Assembly: GCA_963573385.1 (NCBI GenBank) | Contig: CAUYLG010071582.1 | Location: 1-64,000, forward strand | Source of the DNA: Cacajao melanocephalus | Lineage: Eukaryota > Chordata > Mammalia > Primates > Pitheciidae | Reading direction: 5' to 3' | Length of the DNA: 64,000 bases | Part shown: in pieces, positions 23,441 through 51,582 of the stretch | Position numbering within the stretch: the first letter of the stretch is position 1 | Layout: every line of letters begins with the position of its first letter | Notes under the pieces: generated by a model | Told to the model about the DNA's origin: nothing | The model's input: only the letters and a program-made list of their open reading frames with translations | The model's database searches: none | Program-made: the position numbers and the translations under genes

Positions 23441-23446
23441 TATAAA
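23441..23446 (+). promoter_or_regulatory. TATA-like box
   Basis: TATAAA begins 29 bp before the inferred start site, a correct distance for a TATA box, within an otherwise CpG-island promoter. Confidence 0.6.
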
Positions 23447-23466
23447 CGCTAGTAGCTCCTCCGCCC

Positions 23467-23507
23467 GGCACGCCATCCACAGCACGGCACGCCATCCACA
23501 GCACGGC
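23467..23507. repeat. 19-bp perfect tandem duplication at the start of exon 1
   Basis: 23,469-23,487 and 23,488-23,506 are identical (cacgccatccacagcacgg twice). The unit spans the inferred transcription start and the first part of the 5' UTR. It has no ATG. Confidence 0.95.
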
Positions 23508-23558
23508 CCGCAGCCTTGGCCTCCGCGGCCCACGTCACCCTGACCCGCTTGCGCCCAG
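23470..23558 (+). other. ASNS: ASNS exon 1 (non-coding 5' UTR)
   Basis: The start is inferred from the NSRE positions. The end is set by the donor ccag|gtaaga. It contains no ATG. It is GC-rich, begins inside the 19-bp duplication and lies in the CpG island. Multiple start sites are usual for such promoters, so the 5' edge may shift by tens of bases. Confidence 0.75.
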
Positions 23559-25871
23559 GTAAGACGAGGCCCCGTGCCCCACGCAGCACCCTCCTCGCGG
23601 GCTCTGGGGCTGCCCCGGGGAAGGAGGATGTGCTCTGCCGCCTGGCATCCGGCGGACGGACGCGCTTCGGGTCGGCTGATGCTGCGTCTCCGGCAGTAGA
23701 GAGGGCGGGGTGGACGCCTAGCGATTGTTGCGCACCTCGCAGCAAGCCGGTGCGGAAGGACCTCTGTGTCCTGATCCCTGAGGCATCAAGGGAACCGCGG
23801 CCGGAAGACTGGGCCGCTCCGGAGAGAAGGCAGCGGCGACCTGAGCCCCTGTAGATGCTATATGAGTACTTTTTTTTTTTTTTTTTTTACTGTGTGGTCT
23901 TGAAGCCCGTGGACATTTTCGCGGTCCGGGACCGCTGCGGAAGACGGGTTGGAGCCTCCACGTGGCCGGGGCGCAGTCGCGTGTCTCGTGGTCCTGATCT
24001 AGGAAGGAGAGACCTGGGTGTCTGTGCTTTCCCTTTCAACTGACCCCTCCTCACCTTGCCTTCCCCCATCTCACCCCATCCCCCCGCCAGTCACCACCCA
24101 TCTGTAGACTGCAAGACTGAACAAGTGACTTGCTGAGCAAACCTGGCCGAGAAGCAGTCTGTTTAGGGACACAGAAGGCCAAGTACAGAAAAAGGCAAAA
24201 GAACTAGTGTGCCTTTTTCAATGGATGTCTCTTTTACAGGGCTGACTTCAGGTTATTGTTAAAGCTTTAAATAAAAGGACAGTTTTCATCTCGGCCTGTG
24301 GTCTACATTATTTCTTTACTGTCCATTACCCTGGGTGCTTGGCTAAATTTGACAGCAGTGTTTTTTCTTTCTTTCTTTTTTTTTTGGGAAATCATGATTC
24401 ATCGCATTGCTATAAGAGTAATTAGAGGTAAAGTAGGGCCTGAACCTTTCTATAGTTGATTACTTACTGAGATCTTAACATAAAAGTAAGGTGAGAGGGT
24501 GAAGTTTTAAGTAGCACTAAGTGGAATGGAAATTAAATGTACTGAAACTGCAATGTCCAGTTCGGTAGGCGCTAGCCACCTGTAACTGTTGAGCACGTGA
24601 AATGCTGGCTGGTCCGAATTGAGATGTGTTGTGTTAAATACACTGGATTTTGTCGTCGGAGTAGGAAGAACAGTGTAAAATATCTGCTCGATAACTTTTT
24701 ATATTGATTACATGTTAAAATGATACTATATGGGCTATATTAAGTATATTTAAAATTAATTTCACCTTTTTTAATGGGGCTACTAGTATATTTAAAATTA
24801 CATATGTGGCTCACATATGTATTGGACAGCACTGCTCTAGAAGTTTACAAAGAAAAAGAAAAATATTGAGAACAGGTAGCAGCAGTAGGAACTTTGTCTT
24901 CCTATAAGACTGATTCCAATAAAAAATGTTATAGTTTTAATTGGCTTTTTCCTACTAGAAAAAAAAAGTGTACTTTTACATGCCTCTTTGTTCTTCCTCT
25001 TTCCCCTCCAATTTAGTGGTTAGCGTGTATTTACTATAGCAGGCTTAATATTCACAAGCAGCGTATTCTGTGATGACCACATTTGATTTTCAAAGCACTT
25101 TCCTAACCCATTTTTAATTGGTATAGAGTCAAAGGCAGGTGGCTTATTAGTAGTCATCTTATTTAAATCTCATGGAGTTTTCCCACTAAATCTGAAAGTA
25201 AAGAATTTCTTATAGGCTATTTGGTTAAGTGCATGGAAGGGACAGTGTAGGATGTGTGGTATTTCGTTTCCAAATTGCTTGAGATGATTTTCATTATAAC
25301 CGTGTATTATTTGGTTCTGGTTTTCTGGAAAAGCCAGCTAAACCTTTGGTTCATTTAGATAAAAATGAAATATCCTCAAAGGATTGCTCAAAGTGGCTTA
25401 TGTAATTTGAATATATATTTTTTCCTTAGGGTGTCTATCCCAAATTATCTGGGTGTTTGCTGCAATTTGCAGTTTTTTAAAAGAAAACACTAAAATTATT
25501 ATCTTTCAAGTTAGAGGTGTTTTAATAAAAATGGCCATTTTGAGCTGGTAGCAGTCAAATAAAACAGCCCTTTATTTCACAGTTGAGAATTTGAAATTGG
25601 GAAGTAATTAATGTATGTAAGGATGATTTATTTGCTTCCTGGCTTATAGGGATGAGCCAAGTTGTTTTTTTAGAGCTGTTGTTGTATATGTCCCATCTAC
25701 TTTGTTTCCTTACTGATTATTAAACTTTGAGACAGAAATATTTGAGGACATTTTTTTCAGTTAGGATATTTTGATAGCAAACATTTTGTATCTTCTGTCA
25801 ACCTAAAATGTTTAATTTGTTATAAAGCCAGGATATCTGATATCAAATTAAATTGCTTTTTTTTCCTTTAG
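23559..25871 (+). other. ASNS: ASNS intron 1
   Basis: Bounded by gtaaga and ttttttccttt/ag. It contains the downstream half of the CpG island, a 17-nt T run (23,872-23,888) and one DNA transposon relic. No other gene is seen. Confidence 0.75.
24547..24837. mobile_element. Short DNA-transposon relic (non-autonomous hAT-like MER)
   Basis: The left end tgtccagttcggtaggcgct and the right end gtattggacagcactgctct are imperfect inverted repeats of each other (gtccaRt.cgg-type and its complement). Between them is AT-rich sequence. The pattern fits a small non-autonomous element in ASNS intron 1. I am not certain of the family name. Confidence 0.65.
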
Positions 25872-25907
25872 ACTTTCTTCAATAACATCTGGATACATCA
25901 TTTAGAG
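25872..25907 (+). other. ASNS: ASNS exon 2 (non-coding, 36 nt)
   Basis: A 36-nt exon between a strong pyrimidine-tract acceptor (ttttttccttta/g) and a donor gag|gtaagc. It has no ATG and no effect on the reading frame. ASNS mRNAs in other primates, as I recall, have a short second 5' UTR exon at this place. RNA evidence would be needed to show it is always included. Confidence 0.65.
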
Positions 25908-26520
25908 GTAAGCTGGGTGTAATATAGTGAAATGCTTAAAAGAGCTGCGTATCTTAGTATTACAGATAGTAATCTTAGTATTACAGCAGTATGATTTTCT
26001 GTTGTACTCATTATATTCTACCTGCAGCTAGTTCAAGTAAAGAGAGGGCATTTAACTGTCAAGGGAACCTGAGAGGAGACTCTAGTAATCTGGAAAGTCT
26101 CTTGGATCTTTGAGGGATTTTGGGTTGGAGAGAGTGGGGCTGGGATCTCTGGCTAGGTTGGAGCCAGCCTGCACTTGTATCTGTATCTTGGAAGCAAACT
26201 TAGATTGCAGAAATAGATGTGGCCTGGATGCTGCCAGCTCTAGCCAACCACTAAGGTGGGAGAGATGCAGGCTTTGGCTGGGTGCTATGCTGCTGTAGCT
26301 GGTTGGATGTAGAGGTCACTATCTTTTCTGAATACTTGTAAGTAAATTAAATCATTCTCTACTTCCATGGGCCTGTCAACCTAATGGGAAATAGCTATAG
26401 AAAAGGTGGTGTAAATTTTAGCCTTTGAAGTGGTTTATGCACGTTTCTGGAATTAGAGATTTAATGCAGACTTGGATTGGATATTGAATATTTTTGATTT
26501 GTCTGTCTTTCTCTCCATAG

Positions 26521-43220
<16,700 letters not shown>

Positions 43221-43370
43221 GTGCTCTTCGTGCTGTAATTGTTCTTCTTGTTGTATGGGTACGATGCAAATATTCTTGTTGTGTGAGTACTATGAGTAGA
43301 TGAGGGAACAATGAGAGTCAACTCAGGCTAACTTGAAAAAAATAAAAGTCCTAAATCTAAAACACTGCTA
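43221..43370 (+). other. ASNS: ASNS 3' UTR
   Basis: A short 3' UTR after the stop codon, with an AATAAA at 43,341-43,346. Cleavage is expected 10-30 nt later, at about 43,360-43,370. No later signal looks better placed before the Alu at 44.05 kb. The end is inferred, not mapped. Confidence 0.8.
43341..43346 (+). terminator. ASNS: ASNS polyadenylation signal AATAAA
   Basis: A canonical hexamer in aaaaataaaagtcc, 121 nt after the stop codon, followed by a TG/T-rich stretch (tagtcgtttatgttc) that fits a downstream element. Confidence 0.85.
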
Positions 43371-44047
43371 TAGTCGTTTATGTTCATACAGTCTCTTCAT
43401 AAGCGGTAACTAGAAATTTTTTGCTGTGTCACAGTAAAGTGGAGGGTGAGCTCGGAAAAGGTAAATGGTCTGATGTCTGCAAGAACTCACAGCACTCTTC
43501 TGGCAGAGCTGCTTAGATGTCGTTTGCGTCTTGTGCCCACGTGGCTTCCTTCCAGTCCTTGCCTCGTCTTAGGGAAGTCATCAATGAACTACAGTGTTTT
43601 TGTTCTGCCTGCATTCCCAACAGCTGCCTGGGTAAGACTCGAGACTTGAGTCTTCTATAGGAGTTCCTGACAGCTCTATTTTGCAAGATAGTAGTTCATT
43701 TTTTTCTCTTTTATGTTGAACCAAAGGCACCTCTGGAGACTTGTCCTAAAGCAGGGGTCAGGCTTTTTTTTTTTTTTTTAATAAAGATCCACACAAATAT
43801 TTTGTGGACCTCTTTTGGAACTGTTCAGGTCTGCCATTATAGTGCAAAAGCAGTTGCATAGACAATATGTAAACAAATGAGCATGGCTGTGTCCTGTTAA
43901 AAGTTATTTATAAAAGCAGATGGTGGACCAGATGTGGTCCATAGGCCGTAGTTTTTTGATCACTGTTCTAGAGGAACAACCAAGCTAACTAAGCATTTCC
44001 GATAAAAGTCCAAACCTACTTGAAAGAGAAAGTATGATAACATATTC

Positions 44048-44350
44048 AGCTGGGTGCGGTGGCTCATGCCTGTAATCCCAGCACTTTGGGAGGCTGAGGT
44101 AGGTGGATCACCTGAGGTCAGGAGCAAGTCCAGCCTGACCAACAGGGAGAAACCCTGTCTCTACTAAAAATACGAAATTAGCTGGGTACGGTGGCACATA
44201 CTTGTAATCCCAGCTACTCGGGAGGCTGAGGCAGGATAATCGCTTGAATTCGAGAGTTGGAGGTTGTGGTGAGCTGAGATGGTGCCATTGCCTTCCAGAC
44301 TGGGCAACAAGAGCAAAACTTCATCTCAAAACAAACAAGCAAAAAAACCA
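44048..44350 (+). mobile_element. Alu, full length
   Basis: Head ctgggtgcggtggctcatgc, both arms, and an A-rich tail with aacaaacaagcaaaaaaacc. It has gatcacctgaggtcaggagc and accctgtctctactaaaaat, Alu S-like. It is 0.3 kb upstream of an oppositely oriented Alu. Confidence 0.95.
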
Positions 44351-44633
44351 CACATTCAAAGAACAGGTAGAAGATTTTCAGTGAATGCTCGTTGGTTGTT
44401 TAGGGACAACATTTTGAAATACCTTATAAAGGTGAATTTAGCTCTTAAAAACTTTTGAAAAGGGAACTGCTGGTGTACAGATAAATACAAGGATGCTTGA
44501 TGGAGGAGTGAGTGGGCAGAAAATTAGCTGGTAAGTTGGAAGAAGGGTGTATTTTAGGGTAGCTGTAGGGCTTTATCCACAATTTAAAGAGTATCTCTAA
44601 GAAACTGAGAAAATGTCATTAACATTAGATACC

Positions 44634-44936
44634 TTTGTTTTGTTTTGTTTGTTTTAGATAGTCTTGCTCTGTCACCCAGGCTGGAGTGCAATGGCATGAT
44701 CTTGGCTCACTGTAACCTCCGCCTTTTGGGTTCAAACAATTCTTGTGCCTCAGCCTCCCAGGTAGCTGGGATTACAGGCAGCTGCCACTGTGCCTGGCCA
44801 ATTTTTGTATATTTAGTAGAGATGGGGTTTCACCGTGTTGACCAAGCTGGTCTTGAACTCCTGGCCTCAAGTGATCCACCCACCTTGGCCTTGCAAAATG
44901 CTGAGATTACAGGTGTTAGTCACTGCACCCGACCCT
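44634..44936 (-). mobile_element. Alu, full length, minus strand
   Basis: The + strand begins with a TTTTG-type tract, then cttgctctgtcacccaggct, tctccgcc-type text and ccttgcaaaatgctgagatt, ending gtcactgcacccgaccc. With the preceding + Alu it makes an inverted Alu pair. Confidence 0.95.
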
Positions 44937-46105
44937 AGTAGATGACTTTTAATGATTATCTTGGGTTTGTAGGTGCTTAAATTGCTTAAACCTAGAATGA
45001 TTTGATTCTAGGCATATTTATTCCTGATGAAGCCTCAGACAACCAAGCTAAGTGACATAAATACTTGGGAAACTTGGTTCATAATCATTACAGGGTACAC
45101 ACTACAAGGTTAAGGTATGACATAAACCCCAAACTGCCAGTTTTCCAGGCAGTGAGATTTGGTTCTGGAATTTTAACTTTAGTGACTGAGATCTAGCATA
45201 TTTAGTTGCCACCCAGAAGTTTGATAGTGAAGATACTTAGCTAACTTAATTTCATAGCAGCAAACTATAGGTTAATTATAATGGCAGCAACTTTCTGGAT
45301 TTCAAACTACACACAAGACTTACAGAAGGTTCTTGGCACCAAGAGTAAAGCTAGCTTTTTCTATTTTGCAATTTAAATTGTAGAAGGTTTGAAGAAATGG
45401 TGCCCTTGGGCTGCTGTACACATAACTTAATAGCTCACTTACTGGTCAAGCCTGTTTTCCTGGATTTAGGTAATTTAGTGCCAAGGAGGCCCTAATCTAC
45501 ACACCATCTCTAACAACAAATAGTCCAGTTGTTTTAAGCATAGACTGAGATTATTAGCTGCCATTTCAGTCTGATGTGAGCACCGTCATGAATGAGCCCC
45601 CCTTTAGAAGTTTATTTCACTTTCTTAAAATCTGCTAACAGGTACCACGTACTTTGACATAATGATACACTTCTGTTTTAAAAAATAAAAAGTAAAATCC
45701 ACCTAAGATCTACTTGTAAAGTTTTAACATTTTTTTGAAGATCCCTTGCTATAAAGGGACGTGTAGGTAGATTTTGGTTAACATAAGGCCTGAAAGCTTC
45801 TTAAGTCCTTTATAAGGAAAACATAAAAATGAACGAATCCTAAGCCTGTGATAGCCCAGCCCCCAAAGGATTATACTTTGTGGGAAATTTGCTTGTATTA
45901 GACTGTGGTGTGAACATCTTGAGCACAGTCAGAGCATGCTCCTGAGTGCCTCGTGTTTTGGAATTGCCTTCGTTTTGTCTAGAATCTGTGATAAAGGATC
46001 CTTGGAGTAGGTCCCTACGAAGGGAAAGTCTGGCCACGAAGAAGCAGAGTGGAAGCTGAGCGGGGAGGCTGTTGCGTGTGGTTCTAGACTGCAGTGGAAA
46101 AATCA
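44937..46105. other. Unassigned intergenic sequence
   Basis: No gene and no repeat I can name. A 90-codon open frame on the minus strand (45,840-46,112) has no similarity I recognise. Confidence 0.5.
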
Positions 46106-46109
46106 ATAC

Positions 46110-46190
46110 CAAGCATGTACTTAGCAGCTGTTCTAAGTACTTTTATTGTGTTAGCTCATTCCAATCTTAGGAAGTGTGGCAGATTTTATT
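46110..46190 (+). mobile_element. MIR SINE, part 1 (before an LTR-like insert)
   Basis: The first half of a MIR: agcatgtacttagcagctgt, tctaagtacttttattgtgt, tagctcattccaatcttagg. It resumes after 46,705. Confidence 0.65.
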
Positions 46191-46705
46191 TTCTAAAAGT
46201 GGCCAAAGCAGCGTTCCTGGTCGCACATCCTCTTCCAGAGCCTGGCTGCCCCTCTGAAGAAGCAGCCTATCTTCCCTCTCCTTGAGCCTGGGCAAGATTT
46301 TGCAATTGCCTTGTAGTAGAGTACAGTGGAAGCGATGCTGTGTGACTTCTGAAAGTAGGTCACAAAAGATGATGTGGCTTCCGCTCTCTCTCTCTTTTGA
46401 TAAGGAAGCCCAGACCATAGGAGAGGCTGCATGTGAGTTTGGGCTGACTGCCCCTAGCAAAGGGCTCAGTCGACAGCCACCAACAGCCACCAACAACTGC
46501 CAGCTGTGTCAGGGAGTGAGCCTCCAGATGATTCCAGCTGCTAATCTTTGAGTCTTCTATCTGGACCCACGCATGGGAAGGAGAGATGAGCCATCCCTGC
46601 TGTGTGCTCTGTCCAAGTTCATCAGTCACAAATCTGTGAGCATAATAAAAGCTTGTTTGACACCGTTAAGTTTTGTCGTTTCTTACACAGGTATGGTAAC
46701 TGGAA
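46191..46705 (+). mobile_element. LTR-like (MaLR-type) insert inside a MIR
   Basis: The block ends agccatccctgctgtgtgct, gagcataataaaagcttgtt, gacaccgttaagttttgtcg, which resembles the 3' end of MaLR-family LTRs including an AATAAA (46,643). MIR sequence lies on both sides in collinear order, so the block was inserted. Confidence 0.6.
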
Positions 46706-46830
46706 CTGTAAACACTGTTACCCCCATTTTACACATATTAAATACATTGCTCAGTCATTTGGCTAATTAGTAAGTGGTGGAACCTCAAATTAGCCAGGTA
46801 GTTGACTGCAGGGCCTATGAGTTGTTCTTT
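46706..46830 (+). mobile_element. MIR SINE, part 2 (after the insert)
   Basis: It continues with gttacccccattttacacat, attgctcagtcatttggcta and attagtaagtggtggaacct, the second half of the MIR. Confidence 0.65.
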
Positions 46831-46999
46831 TCTAAATATTGTCTTGCAATGTCAGCCTGAAACTATTGCCTGGATCTCTGGTGTGAATCAGTAGACTAAG
46901 GGAAAGGGCTTTTATTGGGAGCAAGAACAGGGAGTGCAGAGAATCTCCCAGGGATTGCAGTGAGGCTAATCATTTACCATAATGGCACAGGCTAGGTGA

Positions 47000-47330
47000 T
47001 ACTGAGAAGGCAATCCCCAAATTTCAGTGCATTACCACAGAAAGGGCTTTTTGCTCAAACTCTATGTCCACTTTGGCCTATGGGAGGCTCTGCACATTGT
47101 TGAGGAGTTATAAGTACTCTGGAACTCAGGCTGATGGGGGCACAACCTTAACATAATTCCACCATCAGCAAGTCAGGGGATGGAGAAAGTAGTGAATTAT
47201 TTACTGAAACTTAAATCTTCCACTCTGAAGTGACACATCACTGGTTCACGTTACATATAAGATGTGGCCACACCTAACTGCAAGGGAGCATGAAAGGATG
47301 AAAGGAAAATGAAATATTTGGAGAATAGCA
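47000..47330 (+). mobile_element. Interspersed repeat of a family I cannot name (copy 2)
   Basis: Order as in the 19.1-kb copy: aatttcagtgcattaccaca, gaaagggctttttgctcaaa, actcaggctgatgggggcac, then gtgacacatcactggttcac and gtggccacacctaactgcaa. It is diverged and has no reading frame in common with the other copies. Confidence 0.5.
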
Positions 47331-47894
47331 CTAGTAACTCCCCAGATATCCTCTTTGGGAACAAAATATTGAATTCACTCTCCTATGCAAGAAATATATT
47401 TACCACCTTTTGAGGGTTACAACTGGGGAATTCCATTGTGCAAGGACCCCAAGCCCAGAATTTAGGATCTCTGGGTGATGTACTTACATGGAAGTCTGTT
47501 TCAGGGCTGGAGATGGGCACTTAATGAACTAAGAAAAAAGTGATCTGCTCCCCATCCATCCAATATATAATTCAGCAGGAACAGAATAACTGCACCAACA
47601 ACAAAATACACTCAAAAAGGATAAAACAGAAGACATATCACAAACCCTACTCAGGAGCAATTTTGACATCCTGCAGTCAGCCTCCAACTCCAGCAGAAAA
47701 CTGTTCTTCAGGGGTCACCAGCAGCCAAGACATCAGTGTGTTGGCAGAAGGAAGCAGATTGAAAGAACTGGGGGAATCAGTATCTGAGCACAGGTGAGAA
47801 ACAGAACAGTTTGGAGGGGAAGGGCTGATTTCTAGCAATAAAGCCACTTTGGCTCATGCCGTTAAAATTTTGGTTACACAGTGTTAACATCAAT

Positions 47895-48105
47895 TGGTTG
47901 CACTTCCTGAGTGCCAAGGACTGCTCTAAAAGCTATAATCAGTCTTCAACAGCTTGTGAAGTTTGTTCCTTTGAGCTCATCCATATTTTGTGGATGAGAA
48001 AAGCAACATTCAGAAGTGTTATGTTGCATGCCTGAGGTCACATAGCTAACACGTAATAGAAGTGGGATATTGGATCCTAGGCTTCAGGGTTTTAGAGACC
48101 TTATG
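47895..48105 (+). mobile_element. MIR SINE
   Basis: MIR order: cacttcctgagtgccaagga, ctgctctaaaagctataatc, gcatgcctgaggtcacatag, taacacgtaatagaagtggg, atattggatcctaggcttca. Confidence 0.75.
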
Positions 48106-49040
48106 CTTAACCCCTACTATGTGTTACCTTTCAAAGGGATGGACTATAGAATATGTACATGGAAAAAATATAACTCCATATTCTCTAATTCTGTCTTGTT
48201 AATGGGAGTATATGGTCTATTTTATGGGTAGCTCATAAGTTATTTAGCACAACTATAAATTTAAACATAAGATACTATTTTAATTTTTAAAATTTGTCAT
48301 GAGCATGTATATGTACGGATCATTGGTGCAATTTAGATCTTCTGTGACTTAGATGTGATTTCAATCTGTGAGTTTTTACCTGATTTCAGGCCCTACCTTC
48401 CTAGCCAATAAATTGATACCAATAAATTAATTCGTAGTCCTCTTTGCAACTTGGTGAATTTTTAATAATACTAGGAAGAAATCCATACCTAGAAATTGCC
48501 AGTATATTTTAGAAATTGGTTGTGGCAGTATAAAATATTTAATATCTGAGGACTGCAATATAAAACAAAACCACAGGGTGGCAGCCACAACACATGTTTT
48601 TCTCTGGAGGCAATTTTATGCCTTTCCTGAAAGGAAGTGGTGTGGGGAAACTATTTTATGCTGAATTGAAGAGATGACATCTTTATTTCATAAAATCATC
48701 CAAGCACAAAACTTATTAGTGAGGAGTGTTAACTTGTAGATATCATATGACTGTTGTACAGGCCACGTGAACTTGTTTAGGTATTGTTTTTGTGAACCTT
48801 TTATCTTTCTCTTCTTGATCCACTAGCCTAAATATACCTGCACAATGTGCGTTCTTACATAAGTGAGATCCTTTATACTCTGAAAGGTAAGAAAAGATGT
48901 GAACAACCTCAAATCTGTTCTTCGCTTTTTGAATGTAGCAAAAATCTCCATAAACTCGTTTTCAAAATTATCCACTCTACCGAATGCTAACTTGTCTCAG
49001 TTTATGCAAATATAGCTAAAAGACAAAATGTGTACTGAAC
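48106..49040. other. Unassigned intergenic sequence
   Basis: AT-rich, no gene seen, and no named repeat. Confidence 0.5.
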
Positions 49041-49044
49041 ACTT

Positions 49045-49215
49045 AGTTTACACGTAATACCTACTAATGTGTCCTGATGACTTACTGTTCACCTAACACT
49101 GGTATAAGACCATACTTAGTCTCTATGACAATTCTGAGAGGTACCACTGTTGGTACCATCCCCATTTTGTGGTAGAAGAAACCAAGTTCAAGCAGCCCAA
49201 ACATTGAACAAGAAG
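49045..49215 (+). mobile_element. Probable MIR SINE
   Basis: ataagaccatacttagtctc, tatgacaattctgagaggta, ccatccccattttgtggtag and aagaaaccaagttcaagcag follow MIR order. It is more diverged than the others. Confidence 0.6.
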
Positions 49216-49689
49216 ATGGTCAATTTGTGGCCAATGGAATCGTCTGTCAATTATAATGGATACCACAGAAAAGAGTTCTATATTACAAGGTAATTTTCAT
49301 ATGTAGAAAGATGATTCATAGAACTTGGTGAGCCCCCATTAAGATGAACTTTCTGTGCAAGAAGTGCTTTTAGTTCCTATCACAAAATCTGTATCCTCTA
49401 TCCATTAACTTTATACTTCACAGAATTGAACTCACAGGCAGTGGTTTTAGTGGCAATGTTGGAAGTTACGGAGCAGCAGGTTTGAAAGTGCAGGGGCAGG
49501 GAAGAACCCAGCATGTGTGTTGGTCCATTTCAGGGAGTGAGAAGAAAACACAGTTAAAAAGAATGATTCATATTACTGGATAAAGTGACTGAGTTTCTGG
49601 GGCTCTGTACCAACTGACCAGATCATATTCAATGAACTGCTAGCTTGGGAGCTTAGCTAAACACACCAAAGGCAACATCATAGCAATCC

Positions 49690-49721
49690 TATTACATTAT
49701 CCTGTGACCAAGGATAATGTA
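49690..49721. repeat. 11-bp inverted repeat
   Basis: ttacattatcc and ggataatgtaa are exact reverse complements, 9-10 nt apart, giving a small hairpin. No function is evident. Confidence 0.8.
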
Positions 49722-50184
49722 AGACATTATCTATTGTATTTGGCTCGAGTTGTCTAGGGTGTATGCTCCCAAATGACCACAAGGTGGGGCAAGATGTTAC
49801 TCAACCGACTGTTTACAAACTTTGGGGAATTTTTCTGTTGGTCTTAACATCTGAATCCTGTGCATCTGTTAATTTGTAGTTTAGCACTTTTTGTGGTCAT
49901 AGATTAAAACAAAAACCCCAGCTATTGACCTTGTACATCTTTGTCATGTTGTGCCATGTGATATGTAATGTCACAGACCTTGAAGTGCATTACAAAGCCA
50001 GCTTTCTTCCATCTTCCTGACATTGAAATACACTATGCCCTGTACTCCACCCTGACTCTGATTCACCTTAGCTAGTGTCGGGGAGGTGGCCTTTCAAGCT
50101 GAGATAGGAAATACAGGAGAGAGCAAGGGTTGGGGAGGGCCAGTGGAGACTCGGGGGAAAAATATGAATTCTTCTTTGGGCGGT

Positions 50185-50612
50185 AATGTGGTTTAGATGT
50201 TTGTTCCCTCCAAAATTATGTTGGAATGTGACCTCCAATGTTGGAGGTGGGCCTACTGGGATGTATTTTGGTCATGGGGACAGATCTCTTATGAATGGTT
50301 TAGTGCCATCCCCTTGTTGATGAATGAGTTCTTGCTCAGTTAGTTCACATGAGATCTGGTTGTTTAAAAGAATCTAGGCTGTCCCCACACCCCTGCCCCC
50401 ACTCTTTGCTCCCTCTCTGGCAGTGTGACCTGCCTGCTCTTCCTTTGTCTTCTGCCATGGGCAAAAGCTCCCTGAGGTTTCCCCAGAAGTCTAGCAGATG
50501 CCGGTGCCATGCTTGCACAGCCTCCAGAACTGTCAGCCAAATAAACCTCTTTTCTTTATAAATTACCCAGTGTCAGGTATTCCTTTGTAGCAATGCGAAA
50601 GAACTAGAACAG
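50185..50612 (+). mobile_element. MST/THE1-type solo LTR (ERVL-MaLR)
   Basis: It begins taatgtggtttagatgtttg, continues ctccaaaattatgttggaat, has gaatgagttcttgctcagtt, and ends agccaaataaacctcttttc, tttataaattacccagtgtc, gcgaaagaactagaacag. It is the usual MaLR LTR layout with AATAAA near 50,539. A single LTR, no internal region. Confidence 0.88.
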
Positions 50613-51215
50613 GCAGCAAAGTTTGTGATGACAGCAGTGGACCATATGGACCATGTGATATGTAATGTCATACGTTATCACTCAACCAGAAATTACTGAC
50701 ATGCTGCAAGGGGCCAGGCACGTGGACATGTGAAGCCTCCTGGGCAGAAGTGGGGAGCTGCAGCCAACGGCAAAGGAAGGTCAGGCACAGTCCGCTCCTC
50801 AGGTCCAGCCTTTCGATGCCATGTGGCAACACTGGTGGTCTTTTATTGTGAGAGAATCCAGAAATCCAGATTTTGTGAAAAAATTTCCTGATTGTAAAAT
50901 ATTGATTAAAATATTTAAGAATTTTCAGGTCAAATAAACCACATTCTGTGTGTTAACATTAACTAGAATAATCTACACATGCTCTGTACAACTCACACAA
51001 TCAGAAGCCTTCCCTTGATTCTTCTTCTTAATATAAAGACCAGAACATTGTTAATCATCAGAAGGAATTTTGTGCAGTTTTATTTCACTTCTGCAAGGAG
51101 GCATTCCTTCAACAAGCCTGTGTTCAGTGCCTTCTCATCAGGCGTTACTCTACTAAGTGGAGAATAAGGGCTGTACGTGTAGGGAAGGAATATATCTTTT
51201 CCCCACCCATCCTAG

Positions 51216-51582
<367 letters not shown>

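Larger units (their letters stand above)
23341..23469 (+). promoter_or_regulatory. ASNS: ASNS proximal promoter with stress-response unit
   Basis: Reading toward the start site, it holds C-rich/GC boxes (cccacccacccgcccgcc at 23,341-23,358 and ggccccgcccc at 23,364-23,374), then NSRE-1, NSRE-2 and a TATAAA (23,441-23,446). In human the NSRE-1/NSRE-2 pair mediates induction by amino-acid limitation and ER stress through ATF4 and C/EBP family factors, supported by Sp1-type GC boxes. Applying the published human offsets (NSRE-1 from -68, NSRE-2 from -48) puts the start of transcription at 23,470. That position is inferred by analogy. Confidence 0.88.
23330..23990. other. CpG island of the ASNS promoter and first exon
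   Basis: GC content and CpG frequency rise sharply here (gggccccgcccctgcgcgcg, tgcggaagacgggttggagc and many others) compared with the AT-rich DNA on both sides. The island covers the promoter, exon 1 and the start of intron 1. Open frames of 60-112 codons on both strands in it come from its scarcity of stop codons and are not genes. Confidence 0.9.

Noticed and set aside
23115..24069. Several open frames of 60-129 codons on both strands in the CpG-rich region
   Set aside because: They overlap the promoter, exon 1 and start of intron 1 of ASNS; stop codons are rare in GC-rich DNA. No protein family was recognised.
47540..47797. 85-codon open frame downstream of ASNS
   Set aside because: Composition is at the chance level; nothing recognised, and there are no splice sites or promoter-like sequence around it.
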